Of a stretch of DNA of 64,000 nt, positions 23,372 to 35,000 are shown in pieces. The stretch is from JBAXXL01 sp038206725 (GTDB lineage Bacteria > Bacteroidota > Ignavibacteria > Kapaibacteriales > UBA2268): positions 1 through 64,000 of the forward strand of contig JBBRAO010000014.1 in assembly GCA_038206725.1 (NCBI GenBank). Reading direction: 5' to 3'. Position numbers and translations under genes: made by a program. A model generated the notes under the pieces. It was not told the origin of the DNA and made no database searches. It saw nothing but the letters and a program-made list of their open reading frames with translations. Position 1 is the stretch's first letter. Each line of letters opens with the position of its first letter.

Positions 23372-25576
23372 TTAATATTTTTCGTAGAACATATATCGTA
23401 AATCTTCGATTTCGGCATTTTTGCGTAATACATCAACCCAAGTAGTAAGAGCGGAAACTTGAGATTGTCTGCATATAGCATCCATATATGCTTTCAAATT
23501 CTGATCAACTTGTTTTGTAGTAGGTTGAGTCTTTTTACGTAACTCAATCATATAATAACCCGCTATACCTTTGAATGGCTTTTCAACCTTGTTCAAACCT
23601 GAAGTTGCTGTTTTTGATATGAAGATAGGGTCTCTTCCAATTCCTTCCAAAGGACTTGACAACATCATATTAACTTGTGAAGCGATTCTGAAATTTGAAT
23701 CAGCTTTTTGTGCATCGTATAAAGAACCATATTTTTTAAATACGGAATAATCTTTTTCGGCATCATTTTTTGCTAAATTATATTGTTTTTTGATTAGTAC
23801 TTTGCTTTGAATTTCAGCGGCTACATCTTTAATAGGAATATAATCGCCTTTGTCGCGTTTATCGGCTACTTGAGCAATAATAATGCAATTATCAAATGTA
23901 CGTGGTTGAATGATATCGCCTTTGTCTGCAACAAACGCTGTATCAACGAAGAATCTTGTGGAAATCCATTCAGGACTTGTAATAGAGAAAGGTTGTCCTT
24001 TAGGTAAGAAACCTGTTTCACCGGCAATAAATCCACTTTTCTTAGCAACTGATTCGCAAGTTTGTCCGTCTTCTAACATTGTATAGACCGAACGGGAATC
24101 CATCATATATTTGTTTTTAGAAAGTGTGCTTATTTTTGGTATGAATAAAATCTCAGAAAATTTGATTTCTTTGCTTTGAGAGTCTTCAACATAGATAATG
24201 TGGTAACCAAATTGTGATTCAACAGGATTTGCCACAAGACCTTTAGGTGCGCCAAATGAAGCTTTTTCGAATGATTCAACCATACGGCCGCGTCCAAACC
24301 AACCAACTTCGCCACCCTGAGCCCCTGAACCTTGATCTGCTGAATGAAGGCGTGCTAATTCAGAAAAATCTGCTCCGCCTTTCAACTTAGCAATTAAACC
24401 CTTCGCAAATGCCATAGCACTGTCTTTTTTGGTTTCGTTTGCCCATCTAATTAAAATGTGTTTAGCTTTAACGATTGTGTCTTTACCTTCGCGAACGTCG
24501 TCTAAACGGAAGAAGTATAGAGTATCAGCTAATTTTAATGGACCTACCACTTGACCTTTGTTCATTACATTTAATATAGCTAATTTCTGAGCGTCCATAT
24601 TTGTAGGTGAATTATAATCGTGGGTTCTTCCTGAATATTCATTTAATTTCATTTCGAAAACGCTGTCGCGGGCTGGTTCAGTTGTTACTGATGCTAACCC
24701 TTCGTTAATTTTTTCAATACGTTTTTGAATCTTAATGGTATCGGTTTTCAAAGGCAAGATTGGTATAACTACATATTTTATATTAACTTTATCTTCTTTC
24801 TCTACATATTTTTCTTTATGACTTTGGTAATAATCTCTCAATTCTTTGTCGGAAACCTTCAATTGAGCGCTCATATAATTACGTAAAGGATAAGCTTTAT
24901 AAAGAATATCAACACTAGTGTTTTCTTCAGTAAATTGCTGTTTAGCAAATTCCGGCGAAACTATAGAAGCGGCTTCACTGACAACTAAATTATATACATT
25001 ATAAGGGGTAGCAGTTTTAATACTGTCTTCATAAGCCATTATGTATTGGCGCCATTGACCTAATATTTCTTGTTGCTTTTCAGCAGGCAATTTTTGAATA
25101 TTTGGATTCGAACGTAGATAGTTCTCCGGGTTTGTTATGAAAGTAAGATACATATCTTTCATAAAGCCGCCCGTAGAATCTGTAAAGTTTTTTCTAAGTC
25201 CTGCAGGTGGTGTTTCTATTAAAATGTCTCTAATTCTATCATCGGACATTACGATACCGGCTTTTTCATATTCTTTTTCAAATATTACTTTATTAACCAT
25301 TCTGCTCCAAATATCGTTACTCAATTGCTCAGTATTTTGGTTATCAATACCGTTGTCGCGTTGTGATTGAATGACATCATTAAGTTGTTTGTCATATTCA
25401 GTTCTTGATAGGTTTTCGCCTAGAACCTTTCCGATTTCTTGTGCTGATTGATTACGTCTGCCGGTTAAACCATCTACGATGGTATTATCTCCGATAGTAA
25501 AAAACAGAACTAGTAAAACGGCAAATAGACCGAAAAACCAAGGTGATATCTTTCTGATATTTTCGAAAGTTCCCAT
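23372..25576 (-). CDS. PpiD-like membrane-anchored peptidyl-prolyl isomerase/chaperone
   Basis: The 734-residue protein has a single N-terminal membrane helix (WFFGLFAVLLVLFFTIG) that leaves the rest in the periplasm. A SurA/PpiD-like helical chaperone region follows, and then a rotamase domain at about 370-470: KAKHILIRW...FSELARLHSADQGSGAQGGEVGWFGRGRMVESFEKASF...FGYHIIYVED. A long C-terminal part follows. PpiD helps newly exported proteins fold at the Sec exit. It is longer than E. coli PpiD (623 residues). It is transcribed alone from the AT-rich region at 25577-26011 and ends at a strong terminator. Confidence 0.9.
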   Translation of the reverse strand: MGTFENIRKISPWFFGLFAVLLVLFFTIGDNTIVDGLTGRRNQSAQEIGKVLGENLSRTEYDKQLNDVIQSQRDNGIDNQNTEQLSNDIWSRMVNKVIFEKEYEKAGIVMSDDRIRDILIETPPAGLRKNFTDSTGGFMKDMYLTFITNPENYLRSNPNIQKLPAEKQQEILGQWRQYIMAYEDSIKTATPYNVYNLVVSEAASIVSPEFAKQQFTEENTSVDILYKAYPLRNYMSAQLKVSDKELRDYYQSHKEKYVEKEDKVNIKYVVIPILPLKTDTIKIQKRIEKINEGLASVTTEPARDSVFEMKLNEYSGRTHDYNSPTNMDAQKLAILNVMNKGQVVGPLKLADTLYFFRLDDVREGKDTIVKAKHILIRWANETKKDSAMAFAKGLIAKLKGGADFSELARLHSADQGSGAQGGEVGWFGRGRMVESFEKASFGAPKGLVANPVESQFGYHIIYVEDSQSKEIKFSEILFIPKISTLSKNKYMMDSRSVYTMLEDGQTCESVAKKSGFIAGETGFLPKGQPFSITSPEWISTRFFVDTAFVADKGDIIQPRTFDNCIIIAQVADKRDKGDYIPIKDVAAEIQSKVLIKKQYNLAKNDAEKDYSVFKKYGSLYDAQKADSNFRIASQVNMMLSSPLEGIGRDPIFISKTATSGLNKVEKPFKGIAGYYMIELRKKTQPTTKQVDQNLKAYMDAICRQSQVSALTTWVDVLRKNAEIEDLRYMFYEKY

Positions 25577-26011
25577 TAATAAATTACTCCATATATTTTA
25601 TTGTTAAACATTAAATTCAAATTTATATAATATAGTTTAGATACAAACTACAAAATTAAACTTCAAAAAGTTAATAATCAAATTTTTGTCGAATTTAATG
25701 TCAAAGAAGCAAAAAAAAATATTTATACCACTTTTTGTATTCGTTAAGCATAAAGGAATTTTTGGCAAAAAAATAATAATAAAATTCAGAATAAATCGTA
25801 AATAATAATAAATCCTTCGATATTTTAATAACAAAAATGCATAAAAATAAATATTTTTACACACTATCAATTATAAGTCCTGTTTTTTTAAAAAAAATAT
25901 GTATATTTGGAAAATAATTGTAACAAAAAACGTACTTTTGTGTTATTGTATATGATGAATATTATAATAGAACTGAAAACTAATTAATTTAATATAATTT
26001 TTGAGGAAACG
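25577..26011. other. 435-bp AT-rich divergent promoter region
   Basis: No gene is visible between the divergent PpiD-like gene and the giant secreted protein. TATATTTG at 25902-25909 matches the TAnnTTTG -7 box on the plus strand, giving a leader of about 95 nt. GAGGAAAC at 26003-26010 is a good ribosome binding site for the downstream gene. A + T content is very high, with many A and T tracts that may bend the DNA. Confidence 0.55.
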
Positions 26012-29000
26012 ATGATGAAAAAACAACCATTTATTTACAAGTTTGCCCTTTTGATGACGGCAATATTTGTAATGCTATCGGTTAGCAACATCCCTGCGAT
26101 GGCTCAAGATACAGGCCCCGAGGGATACTGCCTACCAAACCAATGGGTATCAAAACAAAACGCTTTGTATTACTCATACTATATGTGTTATGGCGATTAC
26201 CCTAAAATGTACTCCTTCTATTTAGCAGTACCTGTGCTAACCCTATCTGATTTACAGATATATATGAAAAGCGACCCTACTAATCGCCCTGTACAAAAAA
26301 ATTCCGGCGATGTATTCCAAAACTGTTATCAATTTTATTTGATATCAGACTATACAGGTGGGGGTGAATTTGTACCCGGTGAAACTTACGTAGCACAAAT
26401 GAGAATAAAACCAAATGATTGGACCTATGACTTTGGTTACATTTATTCTTATTGTGATTTTGGGTATTCTTGGTCTGCCGCTTGGTGTAGTGTTAGAATG
26501 TTTGCAGATTGGAATATGGATGCCGATTTCGCCGATAATCTAAGCCAAAGCAGACCTGAAAATGAATACATTAATCAATATGAATCACATTTCTGGATGA
26601 AAAGTGGTGCTGGATATTGTAATGCTTTCGAGGTAACTCAAGAATTTAAAGTTCCCGAAGATGTAGAATTAAAGAAAACAAGACTACGTATAATGGCTTG
26701 CCAAGGTTATACTTATGATTATACGACCTGGAAACAAATTCCATATCCTGGACCACAATATGATAAAGATGCTTGTGTTGATGGATATGTTTACTTGTAT
26801 GGATATGGTGGTGTAACATATTATGCTTATAACTATGGTTATGGCGAAATAGAAGATTACTTAATCACATTTGCAGTTGCTTTAAAAAGCTCATTCCCAG
26901 ATAACGTTGCACCAAATAACATTTTGTTAGCTGGTGAGAAATATAACGGTGAAACCCGTAAAAGAAAAGACAAACCAGATGATCCTCCTGTATTGTTCAA
27001 ACGTCCAATGGTAGAACTTGGCGGTGCAATGAAAGAAGGAACTACATTAAACTATCAAATATTTGGTCCTAAACCTTTGGGTGCAGACGAAAGCCAAAAA
27101 TTGGTTTATGAAGCTTTGGATCGCACAACAGGAAGTCCTACAATTGACATCAGTGGTAGCAAATGGCCTAATCAAAAGATAGTACCGATGACAAAATCAC
27201 GCGGTAAATATTCAGTTGGCGGTGACGGCACATTTATGGCTCAATCCGGTGGTGTTTATGAATTACGTTTAACAGTTACTTTACCTGGTAAACCACCAAA
27301 AGTAATTAAAAAAGAATTCATTTGTTCTTGGGCTAATGACGTAGCCGCATCGAGTATCGAATCTCCATTAACAGATGGTTTCCCACGTTACTTTAAATAT
27401 GCACGTGGATTAACTATGGATGCTATTGGCACATTTACTAATACAGGTCTAAATCCTATTTATAAATTCGATGCTTTTTGCAAAATATATGATCCTGATG
27501 GACTATTATTCTGGGAAAAATCATATACTTATGATTCCGACAAAGAAGCAACCGGGGTATTAGGACAAGGTAAAATAGCAACCATTAAATTTGGTTCTGT
27601 TAAACCTGATAAAGTTGGTCAATACAAGATGTATATCAAATGCGATTTATTAAGTGCTGCTGATATGGAACCTTTCAATGATAGATTTATGAGAGAGGGA
27701 GATCCTGAATATACATTCGCTGTTGCCGACGAATACGAAGCACAAGCTTATGCATCTGTAATACCTTTAAAAGACAGTAAAACTATTGTAATCAATCGTC
27801 CATTCTTCCCAATAGGTGATTTCAAAAATAACGGTATTTCTGATATCGGTAACGCCTATGCTAAAATGGAATTCAAACATTTAACATCAAGCTATTCAAA
27901 ATCAGTTGATGTAATTATTGAATCATTACCACAAGCACCTGAAGGACAAAACATTCGTTCGGTAAAATTCCCTCCGATTGCTTTAGAAAAAGCAGGTATG
28001 TATGAAGGTACAATGACTATTAAAGCTGTTGGTGACCGTCAAACAAAAAATGATCAAATTAAATTCAATTTTGAAGTAGTTAACTCATTAAAAGGTGAAT
28101 TCACAGTTGGTACCGGTGGCGATTTTGCTACTATTGACGATGCGATGAATTCGTTGTACAGAAATGGTATTGATGGTCCTGTTACTTTAATATTAATTGA
28201 TAAAGTATATAATGTTGGTGATATTAATGTTTCTGCTCCTGCTTGGGATTTGACAACAACAATATTAGGTCATAGTCAAGCCAATCCGATTAATATCAAA
28301 CCATCAAAAGAGTTAGAAATACTAAAAGCTTCTATCACAATTAACTTATTTAGTAAACAAGGTATTGGCGTTTTGTTCGGTCAAAGATTACAAAACAAAT
28401 ATTCTGGTGCTATAATCAACGAACAATTACCAACAAATTTATTAATTTCTTATGCAAATAACCCTGGCTATATTACAATTGACGGTGGAAAAAATAAGAG
28501 TATTAAATTTGTATTAAATAGTGGACATCCAACTTATGGCGCTGCATTCTTGTTAGCCGGTGGTTCTGAAAATGTTACTATTAAAAACATTTTAATCGAA
28601 AACGGAACTTCTCAAATTAAAAATTCATCTTATGTTCCCGGAACATTCTATAACAAAAAAGATGGTAACAAATTTGAACCTGATGTTGTACTTCAAACAA
28701 ATGAATCATATTCAGCCGGTATTGTTAACCGTGCTAGGATTTCAAAACAAGAACCTATCACAGTAGAAGGCTTACCACAAGATAAAACACAAGATGCGGG
28801 CTATATGCTTGATATCATTCCAAACAGCAACAACGTTTTCGTAAATAATGAAATCAGTGGTTTTGGATTTGGTGTGTTAAGTTTAGGTATGGGACCGGTT
28901 TTAATCAAAGACGTGCAAACAGACAAAGAAACATTAGAAAATCGTTATAATAAAAATACATTAATTGAAAATAACCTTATTACTTCAAGTGGTAGCACAG

Positions 29001-31891
29001 GTATTTTCTTAGGTTTTGAAGAAAACTCTTCAGTTACTCGCAACGTAATTAACGATGTAACAAGTACTTCAAAAGCTACTGGTATAGTATTGGGCGGAAG
29101 AGCTCACGGTGATTATGTAGGTTATAACAACGTTAATACAAAAGTAGTTAACAACCGTGTAAGTAGTGTTAATGGTGGTTCTTCAGCAGAAGGTATTCGT
29201 GTAGAACAATCACACAACAAATACGACGATCCTTCAAAAGGTATTGTTGTATTCCCATCTGTTTCCGACGATTTAGTAATCGAAGGTAATGCAATATGGA
29301 ACATTAACAACCTAACAAGCGGTGCTGATGTATCCGGTATCAATGTGTTCGCTGAACGCGTTGCCGGTGTAATCGGTACTATAAACAACCCTACCGGTTT
29401 ATTAAGAGGTGTTAGTATTATGAATAACACAGTAATAATAGATAACACAACCAAAGGAAACGTTTTCGGTATCGGTATTCAAAACACAAACAGTGCTGAA
29501 TTATATAACAATGCTGTTAAAGTCATCAACGGTGGCACATCGAATATAAGCTCAGGTTTATTCATCGTTGGTCTTATGCCATTAGTTAACAACAATAATG
29601 CGGCTAAACAAGTATTCGAAACAGCTAAAGGTTCAGTTGAATCTAACTATAACGTAATTTACACCAGCCCAATGGTCGATGCTGTAAGATTTATCGAAAA
29701 AGCACCTATGCAAAACGCTGATGAAGAATGGTATTTGGCTTTATTGAACAACGGTTCTAAAGGCGAATACAAAACATTACGCCAATGGCAAGCTTGGACA
29801 GGACAAGATATTTTATCAGTAACAGGTAAAGACTTCACACCTGACTTTACAATCAGTGCAACAGATATTGTAGTAAAAGCAAAACCAGAAGGTTCTCCTC
29901 TTAACAACCGTGGTAAATTATTAGTTGGAACACACTATGACATTCACGGATTACAACGCGGTCAAGCTGAAGAACGTTATGATATTGGAGCAGTTGAATT
30001 TATTGGCAAAACCAATAACGTTGACTTCGAAGCTACAATAATTACTTCGCCTATGAAATATCAAGAAAGCACAGGTAAATTAAACGATGCAGAATATATG
30101 ATGACAGCAGGAACAGTTCCTGTATCAGCAATTATTCGCAACATTGGTACTACACAAGAAGAAAACATTGCTATAGCATTCAAATTGTTTAGAGAAACTC
30201 CAACCGGTTGGTTATCAGTTTCAAACTACACAACTAAAGTACGCTCAAACAGCGAAGAATTCGCTTATGTAAATGTTCCTGATTGGGTAATCACACCTGA
30301 AACTTATGCAGAATTAGATGAAACCGTTCCGTTTGGCGAATTCTACAAAATGGAAGAAAACGTCACACCACGCTATAGATTAGATTTGACAGTAGGTGAT
30401 GACCAAAATACAAATGATAATACAGTAAGTCAATATTACAGATTCTATGTAATGAGAGCTAAAACTTACAAGATTTTACAAAGCAATAACTTGATGGTTC
30501 CAGATCCAGACGCAGTAGCCGGCGATATCAACTTATTAGCATCTACTTTGAATGCTAAAGCAGTAGAAACTTCATTGCGCGACATTACATTATATAATGT
30601 AAGCCGTCAACAAGCTGAAGCAAACAAATTAGCTGATAAGAAAACAGATTTAGCTTATCGTCAAGACGTAGATTATATCAATCGTTTAGGTTGGCCAACA
30701 CGTTCAATTGACTATACAATGTATAAATCAGTAATTTATTCAGATGGTAACAACACAATATTAAACAGATACGAAAAACAACACTTGATTAACTTCATTC
30801 ACAGCGGTACAGAATTAACCAAAAAGAACTTCATTATGGCTTCTGAAGAATTCGTTCGCAATGAAAAATTAGACGTAATCAACAAAGGTATTGACCCAGA
30901 CATCAACTTAAGTAGCGAATTCCGTTTAGAACCACGTTATCCATACAGCCCTCTCGGTTTGGACAAACAATCTTTAGGTGGACGTTATGCAGATTACAGT
31001 GGCAAAACAGTAACGGGCGTTAGTGTATCAGGTCATAATACATATATGATTGAGAAATCAGGTCACAGTGCAGACACATATCCACAACCGGGCTTATTCA
31101 ATTTATTGGAAGACGGTGAAGGTCGTGTACGTACAGCATTCAAATATGATGAGTTATTGAATCCTGACTTCCCTGAAGAAGGTCGTATAATGGGTGGCGC
31201 GTTTACATCAGTAAATAGAAATATCTTATACTTGGGCGTAGATTGGCGCAACTTTGATAAAGTTGAAGACATTATGCGCGGCGGTATTGATTACTTGAAC
31301 CGTAACGGCGGCATTGTTAACCCTATCGAATTATACAGCTTCACAGCAGAACCAGTTGGTCAACGCGTAGAATTGAATTGGTCCACAGCAAGTGAACAAA
31401 ATTCATTACGTTTTGAAGTTGAAAGATCATTAGTAAGCAGTAGCGAATTGAATTACTCTAAAGTTGGTGAAGTACCAGCGTTAGGTAACAGCAGTGTATT
31501 GCATTACTACGGTTTGACAGACAACAAAGTAACTATGAACAATCGCTATTCTTATAGATTGAAGATGGTTGACGCTAGTGGTCAATATGAGTATTCAAAT
31601 GCAGTAGAAGTTGTATTGAATGGTAACGGCGGTATTGAATTAGGCAACGTATTACCAAGTCCAGTTCGCAGTTCTTCAGATTTCACTCTTACTTTGTCAG
31701 AAGCCTCAACAGTAAGCGTTGAATTATATGATGCTGCAGGTGCTTTGGTTAAAACACTTCATTCAGGTCAATTGCCAAGTGGAATCACAACCTTGACAAT
31801 CAACTCTTCAGATTTCGCAAGCGGTTCTTACACATTAGTAGTACGTTCCGGTGCAACATTGTTAAATAAAAATATTACAATAGTTAAATAA
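26012..31891 (+). CDS. Giant secreted protein with GEVED-like domain, beta-helix and T9SS sorting domain
   Basis: The 1959-residue protein has a signal peptide cleaved near SVSNIPAMAQ. The N-terminal domain (about 35-295) is Cys/Tyr-rich and GEVED-like (ADWNMDADFADN, TRLRIMACQGYTYD, YGYGEIEDYLITF). Two or three Ig-like modules follow to about 690. A right-handed beta-helix part (about 695-1340) shows FATIDDAMNSL, ENVTIKNILIENGTS and N-x-I/V ladders. The end is a fibronectin-like segment and a type A T9SS sorting domain (about 1870-1959, ending SGSYTLVVRSGATLLNKNITIVK). It is thus expected at the cell surface. Codon use is very uniform (TTA, ACA, CAA), which suggests high expression. A strong terminator follows. 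Confidence 0.88.
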   Translation: MMKKQPFIYKFALLMTAIFVMLSVSNIPAMAQDTGPEGYCLPNQWVSKQNALYYSYYMCYGDYPKMYSFYLAVPVLTLSDLQIYMKSDPTNRPVQKNSGDVFQNCYQFYLISDYTGGGEFVPGETYVAQMRIKPNDWTYDFGYIYSYCDFGYSWSAAWCSVRMFADWNMDADFADNLSQSRPENEYINQYESHFWMKSGAGYCNAFEVTQEFKVPEDVELKKTRLRIMACQGYTYDYTTWKQIPYPGPQYDKDACVDGYVYLYGYGGVTYYAYNYGYGEIEDYLITFAVALKSSFPDNVAPNNILLAGEKYNGETRKRKDKPDDPPVLFKRPMVELGGAMKEGTTLNYQIFGPKPLGADESQKLVYEALDRTTGSPTIDISGSKWPNQKIVPMTKSRGKYSVGGDGTFMAQSGGVYELRLTVTLPGKPPKVIKKEFICSWANDVAASSIESPLTDGFPRYFKYARGLTMDAIGTFTNTGLNPIYKFDAFCKIYDPDGLLFWEKSYTYDSDKEATGVLGQGKIATIKFGSVKPDKVGQYKMYIKCDLLSAADMEPFNDRFMREGDPEYTFAVADEYEAQAYASVIPLKDSKTIVINRPFFPIGDFKNNGISDIGNAYAKMEFKHLTSSYSKSVDVIIESLPQAPEGQNIRSVKFPPIALEKAGMYEGTMTIKAVGDRQTKNDQIKFNFEVVNSLKGEFTVGTGGDFATIDDAMNSLYRNGIDGPVTLILIDKVYNVGDINVSAPAWDLTTTILGHSQANPINIKPSKELEILKASITINLFSKQGIGVLFGQRLQNKYSGAIINEQLPTNLLISYANNPGYITIDGGKNKSIKFVLNSGHPTYGAAFLLAGGSENVTIKNILIENGTSQIKNSSYVPGTFYNKKDGNKFEPDVVLQTNESYSAGIVNRARISKQEPITVEGLPQDKTQDAGYMLDIIPNSNNVFVNNEISGFGFGVLSLGMGPVLIKDVQTDKETLENRYNKNTLIENNLITSSGSTGIFLGFEENSSVTRNVINDVTSTSKATGIVLGGRAHGDYVGYNNVNTKVVNNRVSSVNGGSSAEGIRVEQSHNKYDDPSKGIVVFPSVSDDLVIEGNAIWNINNLTSGADVSGINVFAERVAGVIGTINNPTGLLRGVSIMNNTVIIDNTTKGNVFGIGIQNTNSAELYNNAVKVINGGTSNISSGLFIVGLMPLVNNNNAAKQVFETAKGSVESNYNVIYTSPMVDAVRFIEKAPMQNADEEWYLALLNNGSKGEYKTLRQWQAWTGQDILSVTGKDFTPDFTISATDIVVKAKPEGSPLNNRGKLLVGTHYDIHGLQRGQAEERYDIGAVEFIGKTNNVDFEATIITSPMKYQESTGKLNDAEYMMTAGTVPVSAIIRNIGTTQEENIAIAFKLFRETPTGWLSVSNYTTKVRSNSEEFAYVNVPDWVITPETYAELDETVPFGEFYKMEENVTPRYRLDLTVGDDQNTNDNTVSQYYRFYVMRAKTYKILQSNNLMVPDPDAVAGDINLLASTLNAKAVETSLRDITLYNVSRQQAEANKLADKKTDLAYRQDVDYINRLGWPTRSIDYTMYKSVIYSDGNNTILNRYEKQHLINFIHSGTELTKKNFIMASEEFVRNEKLDVINKGIDPDINLSSEFRLEPRYPYSPLGLDKQSLGGRYADYSGKTVTGVSVSGHNTYMIEKSGHSADTYPQPGLFNLLEDGEGRVRTAFKYDELLNPDFPEEGRIMGGAFTSVNRNILYLGVDWRNFDKVEDIMRGGIDYLNRNGGIVNPIELYSFTAEPVGQRVELNWSTASEQNSLRFEVERSLVSSSELNYSKVGEVPALGNSSVLHYYGLTDNKVTMNNRYSYRLKMVDASGQYEYSNAVEVVLNGNGGIELGNVLPSPVRSSSDFTLTLSEASTVSVELYDAAGALVKTLHSGQLPSGITTLTINSSDFASGSYTLVVRSGATLLNKNITIVK

Positions 31892-31918
31892 CGTAATATT
31901 AAAACATAACTTATATAT

Positions 31919-31955
31919 AAAGCTGTCTTGGAAACAAGACAGCTTTATTTTTAAA
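31919..31955 (+). terminator. Terminator after the giant secreted protein gene
   Basis: AAAGCTGTCTTG (31919-31930), GAAA tetraloop, CAAGACAGCTTT (31935-31946), then ATTTTTAAA. It is a perfect 12-bp stem. Confidence 0.92.
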
Positions 31956-32022
31956 TATTAGTGTAACTTTTTCGTTAATATTTTGTTATACGATTATATT
32001 TTATTGCAAATTTGATAGGTTT

Positions 32023-35000
32023 ATGAAGAATTTTTGTGTTTTACTTATATTTTTTGCTTTTGTTTATATAACAAAAGCCGATTTAACTTTGGAGATTAAA
32101 CAAGTATCGTGGTCTGAAAATGTTGTTACCGGTCAACCGCCAATTCTAACAGCTAAAATTCAAGCAAGACAGAATGGTATTATAACTAGTGTAGATGCCA
32201 ACGAACTTATAATATATGAGAATTGGGTGGATGGTGCAAAACCAATAAAGGTTACCGGATTTGAAAATAGTTGGCAAACAGTATCTTGGATTCCCGAAAA
32301 TATTTATTGGGATTCGACTCTGTACCGTGGAAAATTGATTTGGACGTTAGATGGCGAAAGTGTAGAAAGCGATATTATGGGATATATCGGACGATTTGTA
32401 GTGTTTCGTATAAACGATCAGGACGAAAAAGCTATAAGCGAAATAAACTATGGTTATATTCCACCAGGAAACAAGGTCCCTTATCAAATACATATTCAAC
32501 CTTCATTTTTGGATAAGTCCACTGATAATGTCCACATAGATTCTATAAGAACTAAAACAAAATATTTTACTGTGGGGATGAAAGGCTCATTATTGCCGAG
32601 ATACACTTTTCCTGACCCACCTTGCGACCTAATGACTGATAATGGTTATTACATTAACCTTATGTTTGAACCCGATACTTACGACCAATATTATGATATT
32701 TTGACAATATATTATAACCACGGTCTTAAGAAACGCATTCCTATATTTGCAAATAAAGCTGAATATGAAAAAGAAACAGTTTTACATCTAATAAAACCGA
32801 ATGGTTCGGAAATTCTAACACCTTGTGAAGATTTTGATATTAAATGGGAAAATAATGCAAAAAGCTCCTTTGTTTTAATTTATTATAGCATCGATGGTGG
32901 CAGAAATTGGAAATATATTAACAAAGTCAAAGATTCTGTTTATAAATGGAAAGTTCCTGCTGATATAACCAATCGAGCTCAGATAAAAATTGTCCAAGAG
33001 TTAAATGAGTCAAGTTCTTTTAGTTTGAATGATATTTACTCAGGAATAAATAAATTGGCATACAATCAAAATGGTTCTCGTTTATTAGGTGTTACTGATA
33101 AAGGGGAAACACTTGAATATGATTTGTACAGTCAAGGTGCTCCCGTTGTTATAAACAAATGGTCGTTGATGGATGTCAACGATACACCGACAGAGGATGT
33201 TTTTGGTCTGGATTATATTTCCGGCGATTCATTATTTGCAGTTGCTTATAATATGAAAGGAAGTTGGGGTGCAAAGGACCAGGCTTATATTGCATATTTT
33301 AATGGTAAGAGTAGATTACCAATTTCAAAATATAAGGTTATGGAAAAATTCTGGGGCAAGAGGCTTCTTGTTGACAAAAAGAAAAAATATATGGTTTTTG
33401 TTCCTGCAGGTTCATCAGCAACTTTACCGATCTATAATCCATTGGATTTTTCAATAATTAAAGTACTAAAATTCGATTATCCTATAATAGATTTTAAATT
33501 TAACGATAAATTAGACAAAGCGCTCATCGCTTTGATGGATGGAACTGTAAAAGAACTATCTCTGCCGGATTTTTCAGAGGCAAAAAAATATGATATCTCA
33601 GATGAATATTTGCCGATTATCATAGGATATTCACCTAATGGGAAATTAATGTCATTAGGGTTTAAAAACATGGGTGGGTTAACCAACAATTATATATATG
33701 ATATAGACAGAGGTCACGTTGTAGGTGCGGTTCGAGCCGCGGGAAGTAATCCGGTAGTTCATACTTTTAGTCCTGAATCGCGTCAATTTGTTTTGGGATC
33801 TCAATATCAAGAACAGTTGATGCTACTTGATTTAACGGGTGAAGTCAATCCGCAGTATCTCGCATCCCATATCGATGGGGCTTTGACCGATGTACAATTT
33901 GCTCCTGATGCCCATTCTGTTGGTTCCAGTAGTACATCACCTAACGATAACATTAAATTTAGAATTTTTGCTTTTCCTGATTTCGATAAAAGTGATGGTA
34001 TATTTTATATAGTACCGGTGGAAGTATCAAGACCAATTCAAAATGTTCCACAAGCATATATGGGAACTCATAATGATTTTTATATTACTAATGTTTGTAA
34101 TACAGGTATGGGTATAGTAGATTATTATAATCTTAGAATGAAAAACGGAACCCATTTTAAAGTATTAGATGATAATAAAAAGAAAGATACTATTGATCCG
34201 GGAGGTTGCGCAAATTTCCATTTAGATTATTTCCCTGTTGACATAGGTACTATTAGCGATTCATTGGTATTTACAGTTTGCGGTATAGACTATTTTGTCC
34301 CATTAAATTCGAAATCATTACCAAGAAATATTGAATATACGACACGAGATTTGAACTTTGGCGATGTATGCTTAGGTGAATCAAATTTAATCAGAAGCGT
34401 CATATTTATAAATAGAGATCCTGTACCATTGATTGTAAATAAATTTGAGTTTTCCGGTACAGATAAGGTACATTTTAAAAGAGATGATATAAAAGATACC
34501 ATTATACCAGCCGGTGGTCAAATAGAGATGAACCTGTATTTTGCACCACAGAGCTTTGGGGATAAATCGTGTGAATTAGTGCTTTTCCATTCTCAGCAAG
34601 CGAAATATACTGAAAAAATGACATTACGAGGCAAAGGTATAGGTACTTTTGTTGAAGTAAGCCATACCAAATTACTTTTTATACCGGAAATCAATGTAAG
34701 AACTTTGTACGTTGTTAATACAGGGGAGACCTCAATAACTTTCGATAATGTTACTTATTCGCCTACCGGTTATTTCGAAACTGTTACACCACTGCCAATA
34801 ATAATAAGTGGACACGATACTTTAGTATTACAGATAAGGCAACTACAATCCTCCAAAAATCTAGTTTCTATGAGCCTTGATGCAACTCCTTGTTTGGTGC
34901 AAAGATCATTAAGCTTAGGCAATTATGAAGGAACTGCACAGGTGAAAATAGCGGATGTAGTAGCAAATCCTACAGATGAAGTCAGTATTCCGGTAACTTA

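Noticed and set aside
29122..29454. Long antisense frames inside the giant secreted protein gene and inside other large genes
   Set aside because: They mirror the codon bias of the real genes on the other strand and have no start signals or recognisable domains.
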